Source: Ignavibacteriales bacterium UBA1304 (lineage in GTDB: Bacteria; Bacteroidota; Ignavibacteria; Ignavibacteriales; Ignavibacteriaceae). Taken from it: a stretch of DNA of 64,000 nucleotides. The stretch covers positions 1 through 64,000 of the forward strand of contig DBTY01000017.1 of NCBI GenBank assembly GCA_002307295.1. The letters are read 5' to 3'. This document shows positions 19,362 through 28,680 of the stretch, piece by piece (position 1 is the stretch's first letter; each line of letters begins with the position of its first letter). Both the position numbers and the translations under genes were made by a program. Below the pieces are notes generated by a model, which saw nothing but the letters and a program-made list of their open reading frames with translations, did not search any database and was not told the DNA's origin.

Positions 19362-20471
19362 ATGAGAATATTTCTAGCATTTATAATTGTCATTCATGGC
19401 TTAATACATCTTTTAGGATTTACAAAAGCATTTAATCTGGCTCAAGTAGATCAGTTAACGCAAACCATACCAAAACCAATCGGTCTATTATGGTTGCTCA
19501 CGGCAATTCTTTTTGTAACGGCAGCGCTTCTTTTTTCTTTTGGGAAAGAATCCTGGCCGATAACTGGAGCATTAGCATTTATAATTTCGCAAATACTGAT
19601 AATATATTCTTGGGACGGCGCGAAATATGGGACTATAGTAAATTTTATTTTGCTCATTCCATTAATTGCTTTTTACGCAAACAATTTGCCGACAAGTTAT
19701 AAAAATGTATTTAAGTTTGAAGTAGGAAAAGGACTAAAGCGCTCCTCTGCTAATGTAATATTAAAAGAAGAAGAAATAAGTTGCCTTCCATCGCCGGTTC
19801 AAAAATATATAATTTACTCAGGAGCTATAGGCAAAGAAAAACTACAAAACTTCAGAGCCGTTTTCCAGGGAGGAATAAAACCTAGCGCAGGCTCTAACTT
19901 TTTAGATTTTCATTCAGTTCAGTATAATTTTTTCGATAATCCGACAAGGGCGTTTTATATCAAATCAAAAATGTACGGAATTCCTTTCGATGGATTACAT
20001 TTATATTCTGGGCAAAACGCAACTATGCAAATAAAGATTGCGTCTCTCTTTCAGGTAGCCGACGCGAAGGGAATTAAAATGAACAAATCAGAGACAGTAA
20101 CAATGTTTAACGACATGTGCTTTTTTGCTCCCGCAAGTCTGATTGATAAAAACATTGAATGGGAGACTATCGACTCTCTTAAAGTTAAAGCGAAATTCAC
20201 AAATCAGGGAAATACAATAGCCGCCATTCTTTTTTTTAACAATAAAGGCGAGCTTATAAATTTTTCTTCATTTGACAGATACGAAACAGCCGATGGAAAG
20301 ATTTATAATAATTATGAATGGACAACTCCTGTAAAGAATTATAAAGAAAACAACGGAAGAAAAACCGCTTCGTATGGCGAGGCGATATGGCATAAGCCAG
20401 AAGGAGAATTTTGTTACGGCAAGTTTAATCTTTTAGAAATAGAATACAATTGTAAAGAATTTATGTGCTAA
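19362..20471 (+). CDS. membrane protein with DUF6544-like soluble domain
   Basis: The 369-residue protein starts with three to four hydrophobic segments within the first 120 residues (IFLAFIIVIHGLIHLLGF, LLWLLTAILFVTAALLF, WPITGALAFIISQILIIYSW, IVNFILLIPLIAFY). A soluble domain of about 240 residues follows, with LPSPVQKYI near residue 140 and NYEWTTPVKNY near residue 325. This layout resembles DUF6544 proteins of unknown function; the match is from memory. It is a single gene and no regulatory site is evident. Confidence 0.65.
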   Translation: MRIFLAFIIVIHGLIHLLGFTKAFNLAQVDQLTQTIPKPIGLLWLLTAILFVTAALLFSFGKESWPITGALAFIISQILIIYSWDGAKYGTIVNFILLIPLIAFYANNLPTSYKNVFKFEVGKGLKRSSANVILKEEEISCLPSPVQKYIIYSGAIGKEKLQNFRAVFQGGIKPSAGSNFLDFHSVQYNFFDNPTRAFYIKSKMYGIPFDGLHLYSGQNATMQIKIASLFQVADAKGIKMNKSETVTMFNDMCFFAPASLIDKNIEWETIDSLKVKAKFTNQGNTIAAILFFNNKGELINFSSFDRYETADGKIYNNYEWTTPVKNYKENNGRKTASYGEAIWHKPEGEFCYGKFNLLEIEYNCKEFMC

Positions 20472-20781
20472 AAGATTGACAACACTTTCAAGTTATTCTG
20501 CATTTTTAGTTTAATTTTTTTGCGTTTCAGTCAGAGCCGCGCCTTTACTTTACAAGAGACGTTATAAAATACGCCCTTCCTTTTTTCACGCTTTGCTAAC
20601 TCCAAGGTAATCGACAGATTACCCTTTGTGGTCAAAACGGAATTGAACCATCATATTTACCGGGTATATAGATTTACCTTAAATACTCAATAGATTTTGT
20701 ATTAAGGAAGCATTAGCTCCAACCTGCAAGGGCTGCCTTCGGCTTGCCTTGCAGGTTAAGAAGCCAGTTGGAAATAAATTA
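20472..20781. other. intergenic region with a strong hairpin
   Basis: No gene is seen in these 310 bases between convergent genes. The main structure is AACCTGCAAGG (20721-20731) pairing with CCTTGCAGGTT (20747-20757), an 11-bp perfect stem that probably ends the minus-strand phosphodiesterase transcript. Confidence 0.65.
20721..20757. terminator. terminator-like hairpin for the minus-strand phosphodiesterase gene
   Basis: An 11-bp perfect inverted repeat (AACCTGCAAGG/CCTTGCAGGTT) lies 25 bases beyond the stop codon of the minus-strand gene. There is no clean U-tract on the minus strand, so a dispersed repeat is also possible. Confidence 0.5.
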
Positions 20782-21552
20782 TTATTTCTTCCCTAAAACA
20801 TTTTTTAATAACTGAGGATAGTTAGTTGTAATTGCGTCTACGCCCAAATCAATTAACATTTTCATATCCTCTGCCTTGTTGATAGTCCAGCAGTTAAAAC
20901 TGATATTTTTTGAATGCGCATAGCCAATAATATTTTTATTAAAAGACCCGCTGCTGCCAACCCACTTGCCATTAATTGCTGCTATACTGTCAATATCAGC
21001 TTCTTTTATCCCGCCAAATAACTGCACAGAAAGGGAAGTATCAGTTTTTCTTGCTTCCGCCATTTGTGCAAAGTTAAAATCAGAAACAATTACTCTTTTT
21101 TGCATATCCCATTTTTTAATCATCTCTATAGTTTTTTTCACTATAGCGCGGTTTGCGTCTTTTATCTCAACCACTACGCCAATATTGTTAGAGCTAAATT
21201 TGGCGGTCTGCATAGCTTCAGAAAGAGTTGGAATTTTCTCTCCCGCAAAGCGAGCGTCAAACTTTGAGCCTGCGTCAAGCGCGCGGAGCTGTTCGTATGT
21301 AAACGAATTCAACCTGCCTTTCCCGTTTGTAGTGCGGTCAACTTTGCCGTCGTGCATTATCATTAACGAGTCGTCCGCTGACATTTGCACGTCTAACTCA
21401 AAATAATCTGCGCCAATCTCTATTGCTTTCTTCCACGCCGAAGCTGTATTTTCTGGCGCAAGCGACGAAGCCCCTCTGTGAGCTATTATTTTAACGTTTT
21501 GACTGTAAGTAAAACCAAGAGCTGCTAAGCAAAGAATAATTATTTTTTTCAT
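20782..21552 (-). CDS. glycerophosphodiester phosphodiesterase, exported
   Basis: The enzyme hydrolyses deacylated phospholipids to glycerol 3-phosphate and an alcohol. The 256 residues begin with a signal peptide (IIILCLAALGFTYSQ). The GDPD catalytic blocks follow: IAHRGASSLAPENTASAW near residue 23, FELDVQMSADDSLMIMHD near residue 52 (metal-binding Glu and Asp plus the second catalytic His), then VVVEIKD near residue 125 and CWTINKAEDMKML near residue 223. It is probably periplasmic, is a single gene, and is divergent from the AraC-type gene at 21687. Confidence 0.93.
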   Translation of the reverse strand: MKKIIILCLAALGFTYSQNVKIIAHRGASSLAPENTASAWKKAIEIGADYFELDVQMSADDSLMIMHDGKVDRTTNGKGRLNSFTYEQLRALDAGSKFDARFAGEKIPTLSEAMQTAKFSSNNIGVVVEIKDANRAIVKKTIEMIKKWDMQKRVIVSDFNFAQMAEARKTDTSLSVQLFGGIKEADIDSIAAINGKWVGSSGSFNKNIIGYAHSKNISFNCWTINKAEDMKMLIDLGVDAITTNYPQLLKNVLGKK

Positions 21553-21686
21553 TTCCGTTCCTGCTACAATTTGAATAATTTGCGCAAAAGCGCCTAAGAC
21601 TTTTTTTTACGCGTTTAATTTAGCAATCAAAATGTTAAATTTCTTATACTTGAAGAATATTAATTAAAAATAAAAGCTTTAGAAAC

Positions 21687-22628
21687 ATGAATCAGCGCAA
21701 AGAAACGTCGCGTCAGGAATATTTAAATAGAATTCACCGCGTATTAGAATACATAAACAACAATCTGGCAGAAAATCTTGCGTTAGACGCATTGTCTGAC
21801 GTATCCTGCTTTTCTCCGTTTCATTTCCATAGAATTTTTCACGCCTTTATTGGCGAAACTCCCAACGATTATGTCAACCGGCTGCGATTAGAAAGAGCAG
21901 CTAACTGTTTATCAATTTCAGATAGCGATTCTATTACTGAAGTCGCTTTAAAATGCGGATTCAGTTCTTCATCAGCCTTTGCCCGCGCATTTAAAAATCA
22001 CTTTGGCTATAGCGCAACCCAATGGCGCAACGGCGGATACGCAGAATATATAAATAGCAAGATTTGCAAAAATGAAAGCAAGAAAGCGCAAGATATTTTT
22101 ACGCCAGAGAACTATGTTTATGACGTAAATAATATTAGAAATTTTGAAGAGACTATTATGGAAGTTGAAATTAAGCTAATGCCAAAACTACATGTTGCAT
22201 TTATTGCGACTTATGAAGGCTATAATAGCAAAATAGGGCGCGCATTTGAAAAGCTTTGCCGGTGGGGTTTCCCGCGCGGTTTAATTAGCAGGAACACTAA
22301 GTTTGTCGGAGTATCGCTAGACTGCCCGGGAATAACGCCTGATGATAAGTGCAGGTATAACGCATGCATTACAGTCCCCGAAAATGTTTTGCCGGAAAAA
22401 GAAATTGGAATTACGGATATTCCGGAACAGAAATGTTTAGTCGCGCAGTTCAATGGAAAGCAGGAGGAACTTTCAGCATTTTATGACGAGCTAATTAGCG
22501 TTCACCTGCCAGCTTGCGGATGCTTACCGGCTGAAGCTCCCGCTTATGAAATATATTTAAATGACCCGAATAAAGACCCGGAGCGGAAATTTGTTCTTCA
22601 GGCCTGTATACCAGTCAAACCATTATAA
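21687..22628 (+). CDS. AraC-family regulator with GyrI-like effector domain
   Basis: This 313-residue predicted regulator has the AraC DNA-binding domain at the N terminus (about residues 12-110). Two helix-turn-helix units are visible: LALDALSDVSCFSPFHFHRIF, and ITEVALKCGFSSSSAFARAFKNHFG. The C-terminal 150 residues are a GyrI-like small-molecule domain (KLHVAFIATYEGYN near 180, then PGITPDDKCRYNACITVPE). This Rob/BmrR-like design usually senses drug-like ligands. A separate GyrI-like gene follows after 11 bases, so the two probably form one operon. A paralogue sits at 30061-30948. Confidence 0.92.
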   Translation: MNQRKETSRQEYLNRIHRVLEYINNNLAENLALDALSDVSCFSPFHFHRIFHAFIGETPNDYVNRLRLERAANCLSISDSDSITEVALKCGFSSSSAFARAFKNHFGYSATQWRNGGYAEYINSKICKNESKKAQDIFTPENYVYDVNNIRNFEETIMEVEIKLMPKLHVAFIATYEGYNSKIGRAFEKLCRWGFPRGLISRNTKFVGVSLDCPGITPDDKCRYNACITVPENVLPEKEIGITDIPEQKCLVAQFNGKQEELSAFYDELISVHLPACGCLPAEAPAYEIYLNDPNKDPERKFVLQACIPVKPL

Positions 22629-22639
22629 GGAATATTAAC

Positions 22640-23248
22640 ATGGATAAATTAGATCTAAAAAAAGAATACAAATCTCTCTTTACCGCTTCGGCAAAAGAAG
22701 CCTCGGAAATAGTCGTCCCTGAACTGAATTATTTTATGGTTGACGGCGAAGGCGACCCAAACAATTCTCCTGTTTTTCAGGAAGCTACCGGTCTGTTATA
22801 CGGATTATCATACACGCTAAAGTTTATGATAAAAAAACAAAATCTTGGCCCCGACTATTCCGTTATGGCGCTTGAGGGACTCTGGTGGACAGACGATATG
22901 AATTGTTTTGACATGGATAATAAAGATCTCTGGAAATGGGCTCTTATGATTTTGCAGCCGGATTTTATTACTAAGGATTTATACAAAAAAGCAAAAGACG
23001 AAGTTGAAAAGAAAAAAGGCGTTTCGTTTGAAAAAGTAAGATTTGAAAAATTTCATGAGGGACTTTCCGCCCAGATTATGCATATAGGGCCTTACGCAAC
23101 GGAAGGACCTACAGTTCAAAAACTGCACGATTTTATTAAAGAGTCAGGGCGTTCTTTGCGCGGCATTCATCACGAAATTTATCTTGGCGATCCGCGTAAA
23201 GCCAAGCCGGAAAAATTAAAAACCATTATCCGCCAGCCAATGAAATAA
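22640..23248 (+). CDS. stand-alone GyrI-like small-molecule-binding protein
   Basis: The 202 residues lack a DNA-binding domain. They follow the pattern of stand-alone GyrI-like proteins: YFMVDGEGDPNNSPVFQEA near residue 31, YSVMALEGLWW near residue 72, then SAQIMHIGPYATEGPTVQKLHDFI near residue 145 and HEIYLGDPRKA near residue 178. Members bind hydrophobic ligands and some hydrolyse electrophiles. It starts 11 bases after the AraC/GyrI regulator, so both are probably made together. AAGGAATA precedes the ATG. A perfect hairpin at 23295-23328 ends the unit. Confidence 0.87.
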   Translation: MDKLDLKKEYKSLFTASAKEASEIVVPELNYFMVDGEGDPNNSPVFQEATGLLYGLSYTLKFMIKKQNLGPDYSVMALEGLWWTDDMNCFDMDNKDLWKWALMILQPDFITKDLYKKAKDEVEKKKGVSFEKVRFEKFHEGLSAQIMHIGPYATEGPTVQKLHDFIKESGRSLRGIHHEIYLGDPRKAKPEKLKTIIRQPMK

Positions 23249-23294
23249 TTTTGGCATAACGCAAAATCCATTTTTACCCAAAATTGTTTTGATT

Positions 23295-23328
23295 GTAGAG
23301 ACGTCCCTATTAATCGGGACGTCTCTAC
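23295..23328. terminator. 13-bp perfect palindrome, bidirectional transcript end
   Basis: GTAGAGACGTCCC (23295-23307) and GGGACGTCTCTAC (23316-23328) pair perfectly around an 8-base loop. It lies between convergent genes, and its right arm contains the stop codon of the minus-strand gene (23325-23327). Palindromes with this GTAGAGACGTCCC arm occur as dispersed repeats in many bacteria. Confidence 0.75.
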
Positions 23329-23621
23329 GTAAAATGTTTAATTACCGATACGAGTAAATGATAAATAATTAAAATTATCAGCGCTGCCGCAAAAACTTTC
23401 GCAAAGGGTCTTGCAAAATTCAAAGTAACGCCAATTCCAATTCTTTTAGGAACAATGGTTCTGGGATCAGCGGGGTCATAATAAATCAAATATTTCCACC
23501 AGGCTTTTGGCTCCTCTTCAACCGGCTTCTTCCATGCCCTAGCAACCAACGTTTTATAATAAGAGTACACTGCAAAAAGCAGGAGGCTTACTGTGATTCC
23601 AGCTATGATATAAGGATTCAT
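23325..23621 (-). CDS. small membrane protein, DUF5808-like
   Basis: This 98-residue protein has a hydrophobic segment at each end (IIAGITVSLLLFAVY, residues 4-18, and FAAALIILIIYHLLV, about 77-91). Between them lies a conserved-looking soluble core, YYDPADPRTIVPKRIGIGVTLN. That core closely resembles the DUF5808 motif (YxxPxDPRxxVPKRxGxGxTLNF). The function is unknown. Its stop codon lies inside the palindrome at 23295-23328. It is a single gene upstream of a gap that leads to the alpha/beta hydrolase gene. Confidence 0.75.
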   Translation of the reverse strand: MNPYIIAGITVSLLLFAVYSYYKTLVARAWKKPVEEEPKAWWKYLIYYDPADPRTIVPKRIGIGVTLNFARPFAKVFAAALIILIIYHLLVSVIKHFT

Positions 23622-23687
23622 TTCACGTTCTGTAATTAAAAATTATATTAATTAAGCAAGCAGCACAGTATAGAGATATTACTTATT

Positions 23688-24623
23688 CTACTTGATAAAC
23701 TCTATCAGAGTTTTAGATAGAGCTTCCGATAAAGCTAAATCCGGAACGTAATAGCTTTGTATGTTAGCTTTTCTTTCAATAGTCGGAACATTTTTTAAAA
23801 TGTGGTTCATGTTTTCTATTATTTTTAATTTGGATTTAGGATTTGACTTTGAAAGCGCTTCTGCATTTTTTACGTCTATTTGTAAATCGGTCGTCCCGCC
23901 AATTATTAATATTGGCGCTGTTAATTTAGAAATTTCTTTGCAGGGATCGTACTTCATCCAGGAAATCATATATGGCTGAATACTGGGACGAAACAGATTA
24001 AATAATTTCGGATCGACATTTTTTACTAAGTTGCCTGCTTTCAAACTATCCATTATTACTGTGCAGTTATTTATAATTTCCTGCGGAGCTTTGCTATCCG
24101 TTATTTGCTTAATTATCGTTTTGGAAATAAGCTCGCCCGAACCGCACAGGGAGACATATTTTTTTATATCAATCCTTTCAGCCGCTATCATTCCAATTAG
24201 CGATCCTTCGCTATGCCCAATTATGATAACACCCGAAAAACGTTTATCTTTTTTTAGAAGCTTAGCCCATTCGACTGCGTCGTTAACGTACATGTCAAAC
24301 GTTAATTCCGCTTCGTTAACTTTATCGCTTGCGCCAATTCCTCTTTTATCATATCGCAAAGACGCAACGTCATTTTTATAAAGCAGCTCTGAAACCATTT
24401 TTAAGGAGTTGTTATTCATCGCTGGAATCATCTGAACATTTCCGTTTCTATCAGTAGGTCCGGAGCCCGATATTATAAGCGCAACGTCGATAGGATGGTC
24501 TGCTTTAGGAACTTCTAACGTTCCTATAATTTTACATCCGTTAACTACTATTGAAACTTCTTCCGCGTTAACTCTAAAAAACGCTAAAAGAATAAAGACC
24601 GGGATTAAAATGTATTTTTTCAT
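23688..24623 (-). CDS. exported alpha/beta hydrolase
   Basis: The 311-residue protein starts with a signal peptide (YILIPVFILLAFFRVNAE). It carries an alpha/beta hydrolase fold: oxyanion region ISGSGPTDRNGN near residue 50, nucleophile elbow IGHSEGSLIG near residue 147 (Ser in GxSxG), then IIGGTTDLQIDV near residue 244 with the acid, and MNHILKN near residue 275 with the catalytic His. It resembles dienelactone-hydrolase or acyl-aminoacyl-peptidase-like esterases. The substrate is unknown. It is a single gene. Confidence 0.9.
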   Translation of the reverse strand: MKKYILIPVFILLAFFRVNAEEVSIVVNGCKIIGTLEVPKADHPIDVALIISGSGPTDRNGNVQMIPAMNNNSLKMVSELLYKNDVASLRYDKRGIGASDKVNEAELTFDMYVNDAVEWAKLLKKDKRFSGVIIIGHSEGSLIGMIAAERIDIKKYVSLCGSGELISKTIIKQITDSKAPQEIINNCTVIMDSLKAGNLVKNVDPKLFNLFRPSIQPYMISWMKYDPCKEISKLTAPILIIGGTTDLQIDVKNAEALSKSNPKSKLKIIENMNHILKNVPTIERKANIQSYYVPDLALSEALSKTLIEFIK

Positions 24624-24687
24624 GATTGTTTACTGCTTTTTTTAATAAATAATTATTCTTAAACCTGTTTGACTTGATTAAACATAC

Positions 24688-25284
24688 CTAGACAAATGCG
24701 AATATTTTTAGTAATATTTTTGATAAAATTTCTGCAATTATCAGCCCGCACGCAAACGAAACAATTCCTTTTGCTTTATTTAAATTACACGATACGCTGT
24801 ACGCCTTGTACATTAAAAATATCGTCCAAATTATAAGGAGCAATCCAATTACCGATATGAATATGAGACTTGCCAGTTCATTAGGGCTAAACGAAGCCGC
24901 CCCGCCTATATTTTTATTCTGCATCGTTTTATTAAGAATAGTATTCATGTCAGGGGAAAAAACTGCAAGTAGCGCAGCAAACGTCAATGGATATCTTGCA
25001 AAAGCCTGAGTTCCAAATACGTCAATAAATCTAACTGATGATTTTGACAAGATGCGCCCCAGAATATACAAAACAAGCGTTATACTAATTACGTCAATTA
25101 TATTTTCAGTCAGGTATAAAAGAAAATAGCCATGCGCCGCTTTGGGATGAAAATCAATAACGCCGTCAAAGTGCGTGGAGCTTAAAATGCAAAACGCGGA
25201 AGTAAGAATTATAACCGCTAAACCAATTAAAGACGCTTTCAATCCGGCAATATACTCAAACGGGTTCAATAACCATTTTTTCAC
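24688..25284 (-). CDS. Yip1-like multi-pass membrane protein
   Basis: The 198-residue protein has about five hydrophobic segments, among them ASLIGLAVIILTSAFCIL, NIIDVISITLVLYILG, LIFISVIGLLLIIWTIFLMY and FACGLIIAEILSKI. The layout, with an opening LNPFEYIAGLKA, resembles Yip1-family membrane proteins of bacteria. It starts with GTG inside the stop codon of the upstream DUF2089 gene (GTGA overlap, 25281-25284), so its translation is coupled to that gene. The function is unknown, and control or sensing by the DUF2089 partner is likely. Confidence 0.7.
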   Translation of the reverse strand: MKKWLLNPFEYIAGLKASLIGLAVIILTSAFCILSSTHFDGVIDFHPKAAHGYFLLYLTENIIDVISITLVLYILGRILSKSSVRFIDVFGTQAFARYPLTFAALLAVFSPDMNTILNKTMQNKNIGGAASFSPNELASLIFISVIGLLLIIWTIFLMYKAYSVSCNLNKAKGIVSFACGLIIAEILSKILLKIFAFV

Positions 25285-25583
25285 TTTTTCTCCTCTTTGT
25301 TTTCAGTTGATGTTTCGCTCCCCAGAATATTTATTTTTTCAATAATTTCATCAAGGAGATTTCTAACGGTTGGATAACTTAAATTTAAATGTTTAGCCAT
25401 TTCTTTCAGGCTGCCACTAGACCTCACAAAGTCTAATATAAATAATTGCTCGTTAATATTAAGACTTGCAAGAACAGGCAGAGAATATAAGCCTTGCACT
25501 AAAGTATCGCAATTTTCACAAATCAGACTTTTGACTTTTAGCTTGTTTTGGCAGCTCGGACAATATAAAGGTAATGCGTTCAT
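25281..25583 (-). CDS. DUF2089-family zinc-ribbon/HTH protein
   Basis: The 100 residues begin with a four-cysteine zinc ribbon (CPSCQNKL ... CENCDTL, residues 8-26). A helix-turn-helix-like region follows (FILDFVRSSGSLKEMAKHLNLSYPTVRNLLDEI, about 48-80), the standard DUF2089 layout. It is a likely small DNA-binding regulator that is the first gene of a two-gene unit with the membrane protein at 24688-25284, overlapping it by four bases. It may regulate its own operon; no operator was identified. Confidence 0.88.
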   Translation of the reverse strand: MNALPLYCPSCQNKLKVKSLICENCDTLVQGLYSLPVLASLNINEQLFILDFVRSSGSLKEMAKHLNLSYPTVRNLLDEIIEKINILGSETSTENKEEKK

Positions 25584-25821
25584 ATTATATGTTTATTATT
25601 ATATAAACAAAATTAAAGCGCTTTTTAATATTATGCAACTATAAATTAATAATATTGACTTTTATTCTAATTCCGGCGTGTGGTTAATTGTAATTTGCAG
25701 AATAAAACGAAATTTAACATCCGCATTTAGCCGTTTAAGGAAATTATTGTTAAATTTTAATAGTTATTATTTGTAATTTGAGCTTTATTATTTCTTGTTT
25801 GAGTTAATTTTGGGAGGTTAA

Positions 25822-28500
25822 ATGAAATCGATAACTATCTGCTTAGCGATTACGCTAATTACTATAAGCATTAATGCGCAAAAAATAATCTATAAAAGCG
25901 ACGATTTTTCGGTTTATGAAGATCGCGTTATTCAGGAAAAAGACGAGGCTCTCGCTAAATCGTTTAACGAAATAACTTCAAACTATAAAAGCAGTTTTAA
26001 AACTCCCACTAAGCGAAATCTGGAATTTAAATTCAGCATCAACGGAATTGATAACGAAAGAGATTTTGCGCAAAACCATTACTTTACTATTAATCCTGTT
26101 AACGGCCACGCAGAATCGCCATTAATAGTATTTGGCGAGCCGGACGCTCAGACAAATATGGATAATACGCTAAGCGCTTTCCTCCAGGAAGACGCCGACA
26201 TTACTATCCGCCTTGATATGCGAAAGGTTATTAACGACTTTAATACTAAAGGCTACTACCAGACTTTTAACGGTCAGAAAATTACCAAAGAAGAATTTAA
26301 AGGCGTTTATATAGCCGGTAATATTTACCCGCTTACATGGGACTTTCAGTCTCTACCGGACAAGCCTGAATTTAAACTTACCGACGCAAATAACGATGGC
26401 ATTTATGAGATTACAATCCACTTTGGCAAAGAAACTTCTCCAACAAGCGATCTTTCAGCTACATACTGGAAGCTGAGTAAAGATATTTCTAATTATCCCA
26501 AATTGGAATCGCCGTTAGTTTTAACAGACGCGCTATATAACAAGGCTCTTGAAGAAATGCTGCTTGACGTAAGAAGCGACAGCGCTTTTATGGCAGGAGC
26601 TAAATGGCCGGGCGTATGGACGCGCGATATTTCATACAGCATTTATCTTGCCCTTGCCGCAATTAATCCGGACGCGTCAAAAGTTAGTCTTAGAGCCAAG
26701 GTTAAAAACAAACGCATAATTCAGGATACTGGCACAGGCGGCTCGTGGCCTGTTTCTTCCGACCGGATGGTTTGGGCTTTAGCCGCGTGGGAAGTTTATA
26801 CCGTTACAGGAGATAAGGAATGGCTGAAGGAAAGCTACGAGGTAATAAAAAACTCAGCAGAAGACGACCTTTTAACCGCCCGCGCTCCTGAAACCGGACT
26901 TTTCCATGGCGAATCGTCGTTCCTTGACTGGCGCGAACAAACCTATCCTAAGTGGGCGGATCCGGTTGATATTTACAATTCCCAATGCCTGGGAACAAAC
27001 GCCGTTCACTTTCAGACTTATACAATTTTATCGAAAATGGCAAAAGAGCTTAATGAAAACTCTGATAAGTACGAAATTATTTCCGCAGCAATTAAAGACG
27101 GAATAAATAAATATCTATGGATGCACGATAAAGGATATTATGGGCAGTATTTATACGGTAGAAATTTCCAATCGCTCTCGCCAAAGTCGGAAGCGCTGGG
27201 AGAAGCCTTATCGGTTTTATTTGGCATTGCAAGTCCTGAACAGGCAAAAACAATTATAAATAATACTCCAGTTGTAAAATTTGGCGTTCCTTCAATTTTC
27301 CCAAATATTCCAAATATAAGTTCATATCATAATAATTCAATCTGGCCGTTTGTTGAAGCGTTTTGGGGACTTGCCTCTGCAAAAGCGGGCAATTCGCTTT
27401 CCGTTGAGACTGCGCTTGCTGCAATCTACAGAGCTTCGGCTTTGTTCTTAACAAATAAAGAAAACATGACCGCCAGTACTGGCGATTTTTTTGGGACTGA
27501 AATTAATTCAGACAGACAGTTATGGAGCGTAGCGGGTTATCTTTCTACAGTTTACCGAATACTATTTGGAATGAGCTTTGAGCCGGATGGAATTTCTTTT
27601 GCGCCTTTTATCCCGCAAAATTATGGGGGCATACGCATCCTTAAAAATTTCAAATACCGCGGCGCCACGCTTGATATTTCAACAGACGGGTTTGGCTCTG
27701 AAATATCTCAAATTGCGCTTGACGGCATAACTCTGGAAACGCCTAAAATTCCTGCAAACCTGACAGGCAAACATTTGGTTGTTATTGTAATGAAAAACAA
27801 AGCGCTTGAAATCGATAAAATAAATTTAGCCGAAAATCTGTATTCTCCTGAAACTCCCGTTGTTCAGTTGAGTAGACAAGAACTGAAATGGGATAAAGCA
27901 GAAAACGCCGCGCAATACTTCATATATAAAAATGGAGTTAAAACGGCCGAAACCAAAGACAATTTTTATCCTCTTGAAAATGAGCAGAGTTTTGCCGAGT
28001 ATCAAGTATTAAGCGTTGACAAAAACAATAATTATTCTTTTTTAAGCGAACCTGTTGTTGTTAATCAGGATGGAGCTGTTTTTATTTATCAGGCTGAAAC
28101 TGGCGGCAAACGCGTACCGGGAAAACATTCCAGCGTTAACACGCCCGGTTTTGTTCGCATTGAAAAAGGGGATAAGAACAATCTTACAATTGGGATTAAT
28201 GTTAAAACTGACGGATATTATTGCATAGACTTCCGTTATGCTAACGGAAACGGACCAGTAAACACCGATAATAAATGCGCAATAAGAACTTTGCTGGTTG
28301 ATAAAAAACCTGTAGGACCTGTCGTTATGCCTCACAAAGGGAATAGCTGGACAAACTGGGGGTTCAGTTCTCCTGTAAAAGTTAATCTTAAAAAAGGGAA
28401 ACACACTGTCGCGCTTACTTTCCGGCAGGCGGATAACAACATGAACGGCGAAATTAACTCCGCCAATATTGATTATTTACGGCTCACTTTGATTAAATAG
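25822..28500 (+). CDS. secreted six-hairpin glycoside hydrolase with C-terminal carbohydrate-binding-like module
   Basis: The 892-residue enzyme has a signal peptide (SITICLAITLITISINAQ). An N-terminal beta domain (about 20-230) is followed by an (alpha/alpha)6-barrel catalytic domain of about 400 residues with WPGVWTRDISYSIYLAL near residue 262, GGSWPVSSDRMVWALAAWEVY near 308, SFLDWREQTYPKWADP near 369 and SIWPFVEAFWGLASA near 508. The C-terminal 170 residues look like a fibronectin-type plus CBM-like beta module (AETGG.R near 755; GKHTVALTFRQ). The barrel resembles GH63/GH78-type debranching or rhamnosidase-like enzymes, but I cannot assign the family or substrate. GGGAGG precedes the ATG, and a terminator follows. 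Confidence 0.8.
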   Translation: MKSITICLAITLITISINAQKIIYKSDDFSVYEDRVIQEKDEALAKSFNEITSNYKSSFKTPTKRNLEFKFSINGIDNERDFAQNHYFTINPVNGHAESPLIVFGEPDAQTNMDNTLSAFLQEDADITIRLDMRKVINDFNTKGYYQTFNGQKITKEEFKGVYIAGNIYPLTWDFQSLPDKPEFKLTDANNDGIYEITIHFGKETSPTSDLSATYWKLSKDISNYPKLESPLVLTDALYNKALEEMLLDVRSDSAFMAGAKWPGVWTRDISYSIYLALAAINPDASKVSLRAKVKNKRIIQDTGTGGSWPVSSDRMVWALAAWEVYTVTGDKEWLKESYEVIKNSAEDDLLTARAPETGLFHGESSFLDWREQTYPKWADPVDIYNSQCLGTNAVHFQTYTILSKMAKELNENSDKYEIISAAIKDGINKYLWMHDKGYYGQYLYGRNFQSLSPKSEALGEALSVLFGIASPEQAKTIINNTPVVKFGVPSIFPNIPNISSYHNNSIWPFVEAFWGLASAKAGNSLSVETALAAIYRASALFLTNKENMTASTGDFFGTEINSDRQLWSVAGYLSTVYRILFGMSFEPDGISFAPFIPQNYGGIRILKNFKYRGATLDISTDGFGSEISQIALDGITLETPKIPANLTGKHLVVIVMKNKALEIDKINLAENLYSPETPVVQLSRQELKWDKAENAAQYFIYKNGVKTAETKDNFYPLENEQSFAEYQVLSVDKNNNYSFLSEPVVVNQDGAVFIYQAETGGKRVPGKHSSVNTPGFVRIEKGDKNNLTIGINVKTDGYYCIDFRYANGNGPVNTDNKCAIRTLLVDKKPVGPVVMPHKGNSWTNWGFSSPVKVNLKKGKHTVALTFRQADNNMNGEINSANIDYLRLTLIK

Positions 28501-28514
28501 ATATTTACGCAAAG

Positions 28515-28548
28515 CGGCAGAGATTTTATTTTTTCTGCCGTTTTTTTT
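28515..28548 (+). terminator. rho-independent terminator after the glycosidase gene
   Basis: CGGCAGA (28515-28521) pairs with TCTGCCG (28534-28540) and is followed by eight Ts. It begins 15 bases after the stop codon. Confidence 0.85.
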
Positions 28549-28680
28549 ATTTGCCGCCATCCTATACTTCCACCATTAAAAAAAGCAAGATTTGTATAGC
28601 TCTCCGCAAGAAATGAAAAAAGTTTTGAAGTAAAAAGGCATAGGTTTGAGCTTCAAAATCAAATCACTTTGGAGATAAGA

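Noticed and set aside
20966..21406. Plus-strand 146-residue frame opposite the phosphodiesterase gene
   Set aside because: The opposite strand encodes all catalytic GDPD motifs, so this is a shadow frame.
28669..28680. TTG at 28669 as the start of the DHA2 exporter
   Set aside because: The TTG overlaps the GGAG that serves ATG 28681, and the extra four residues are not typical.
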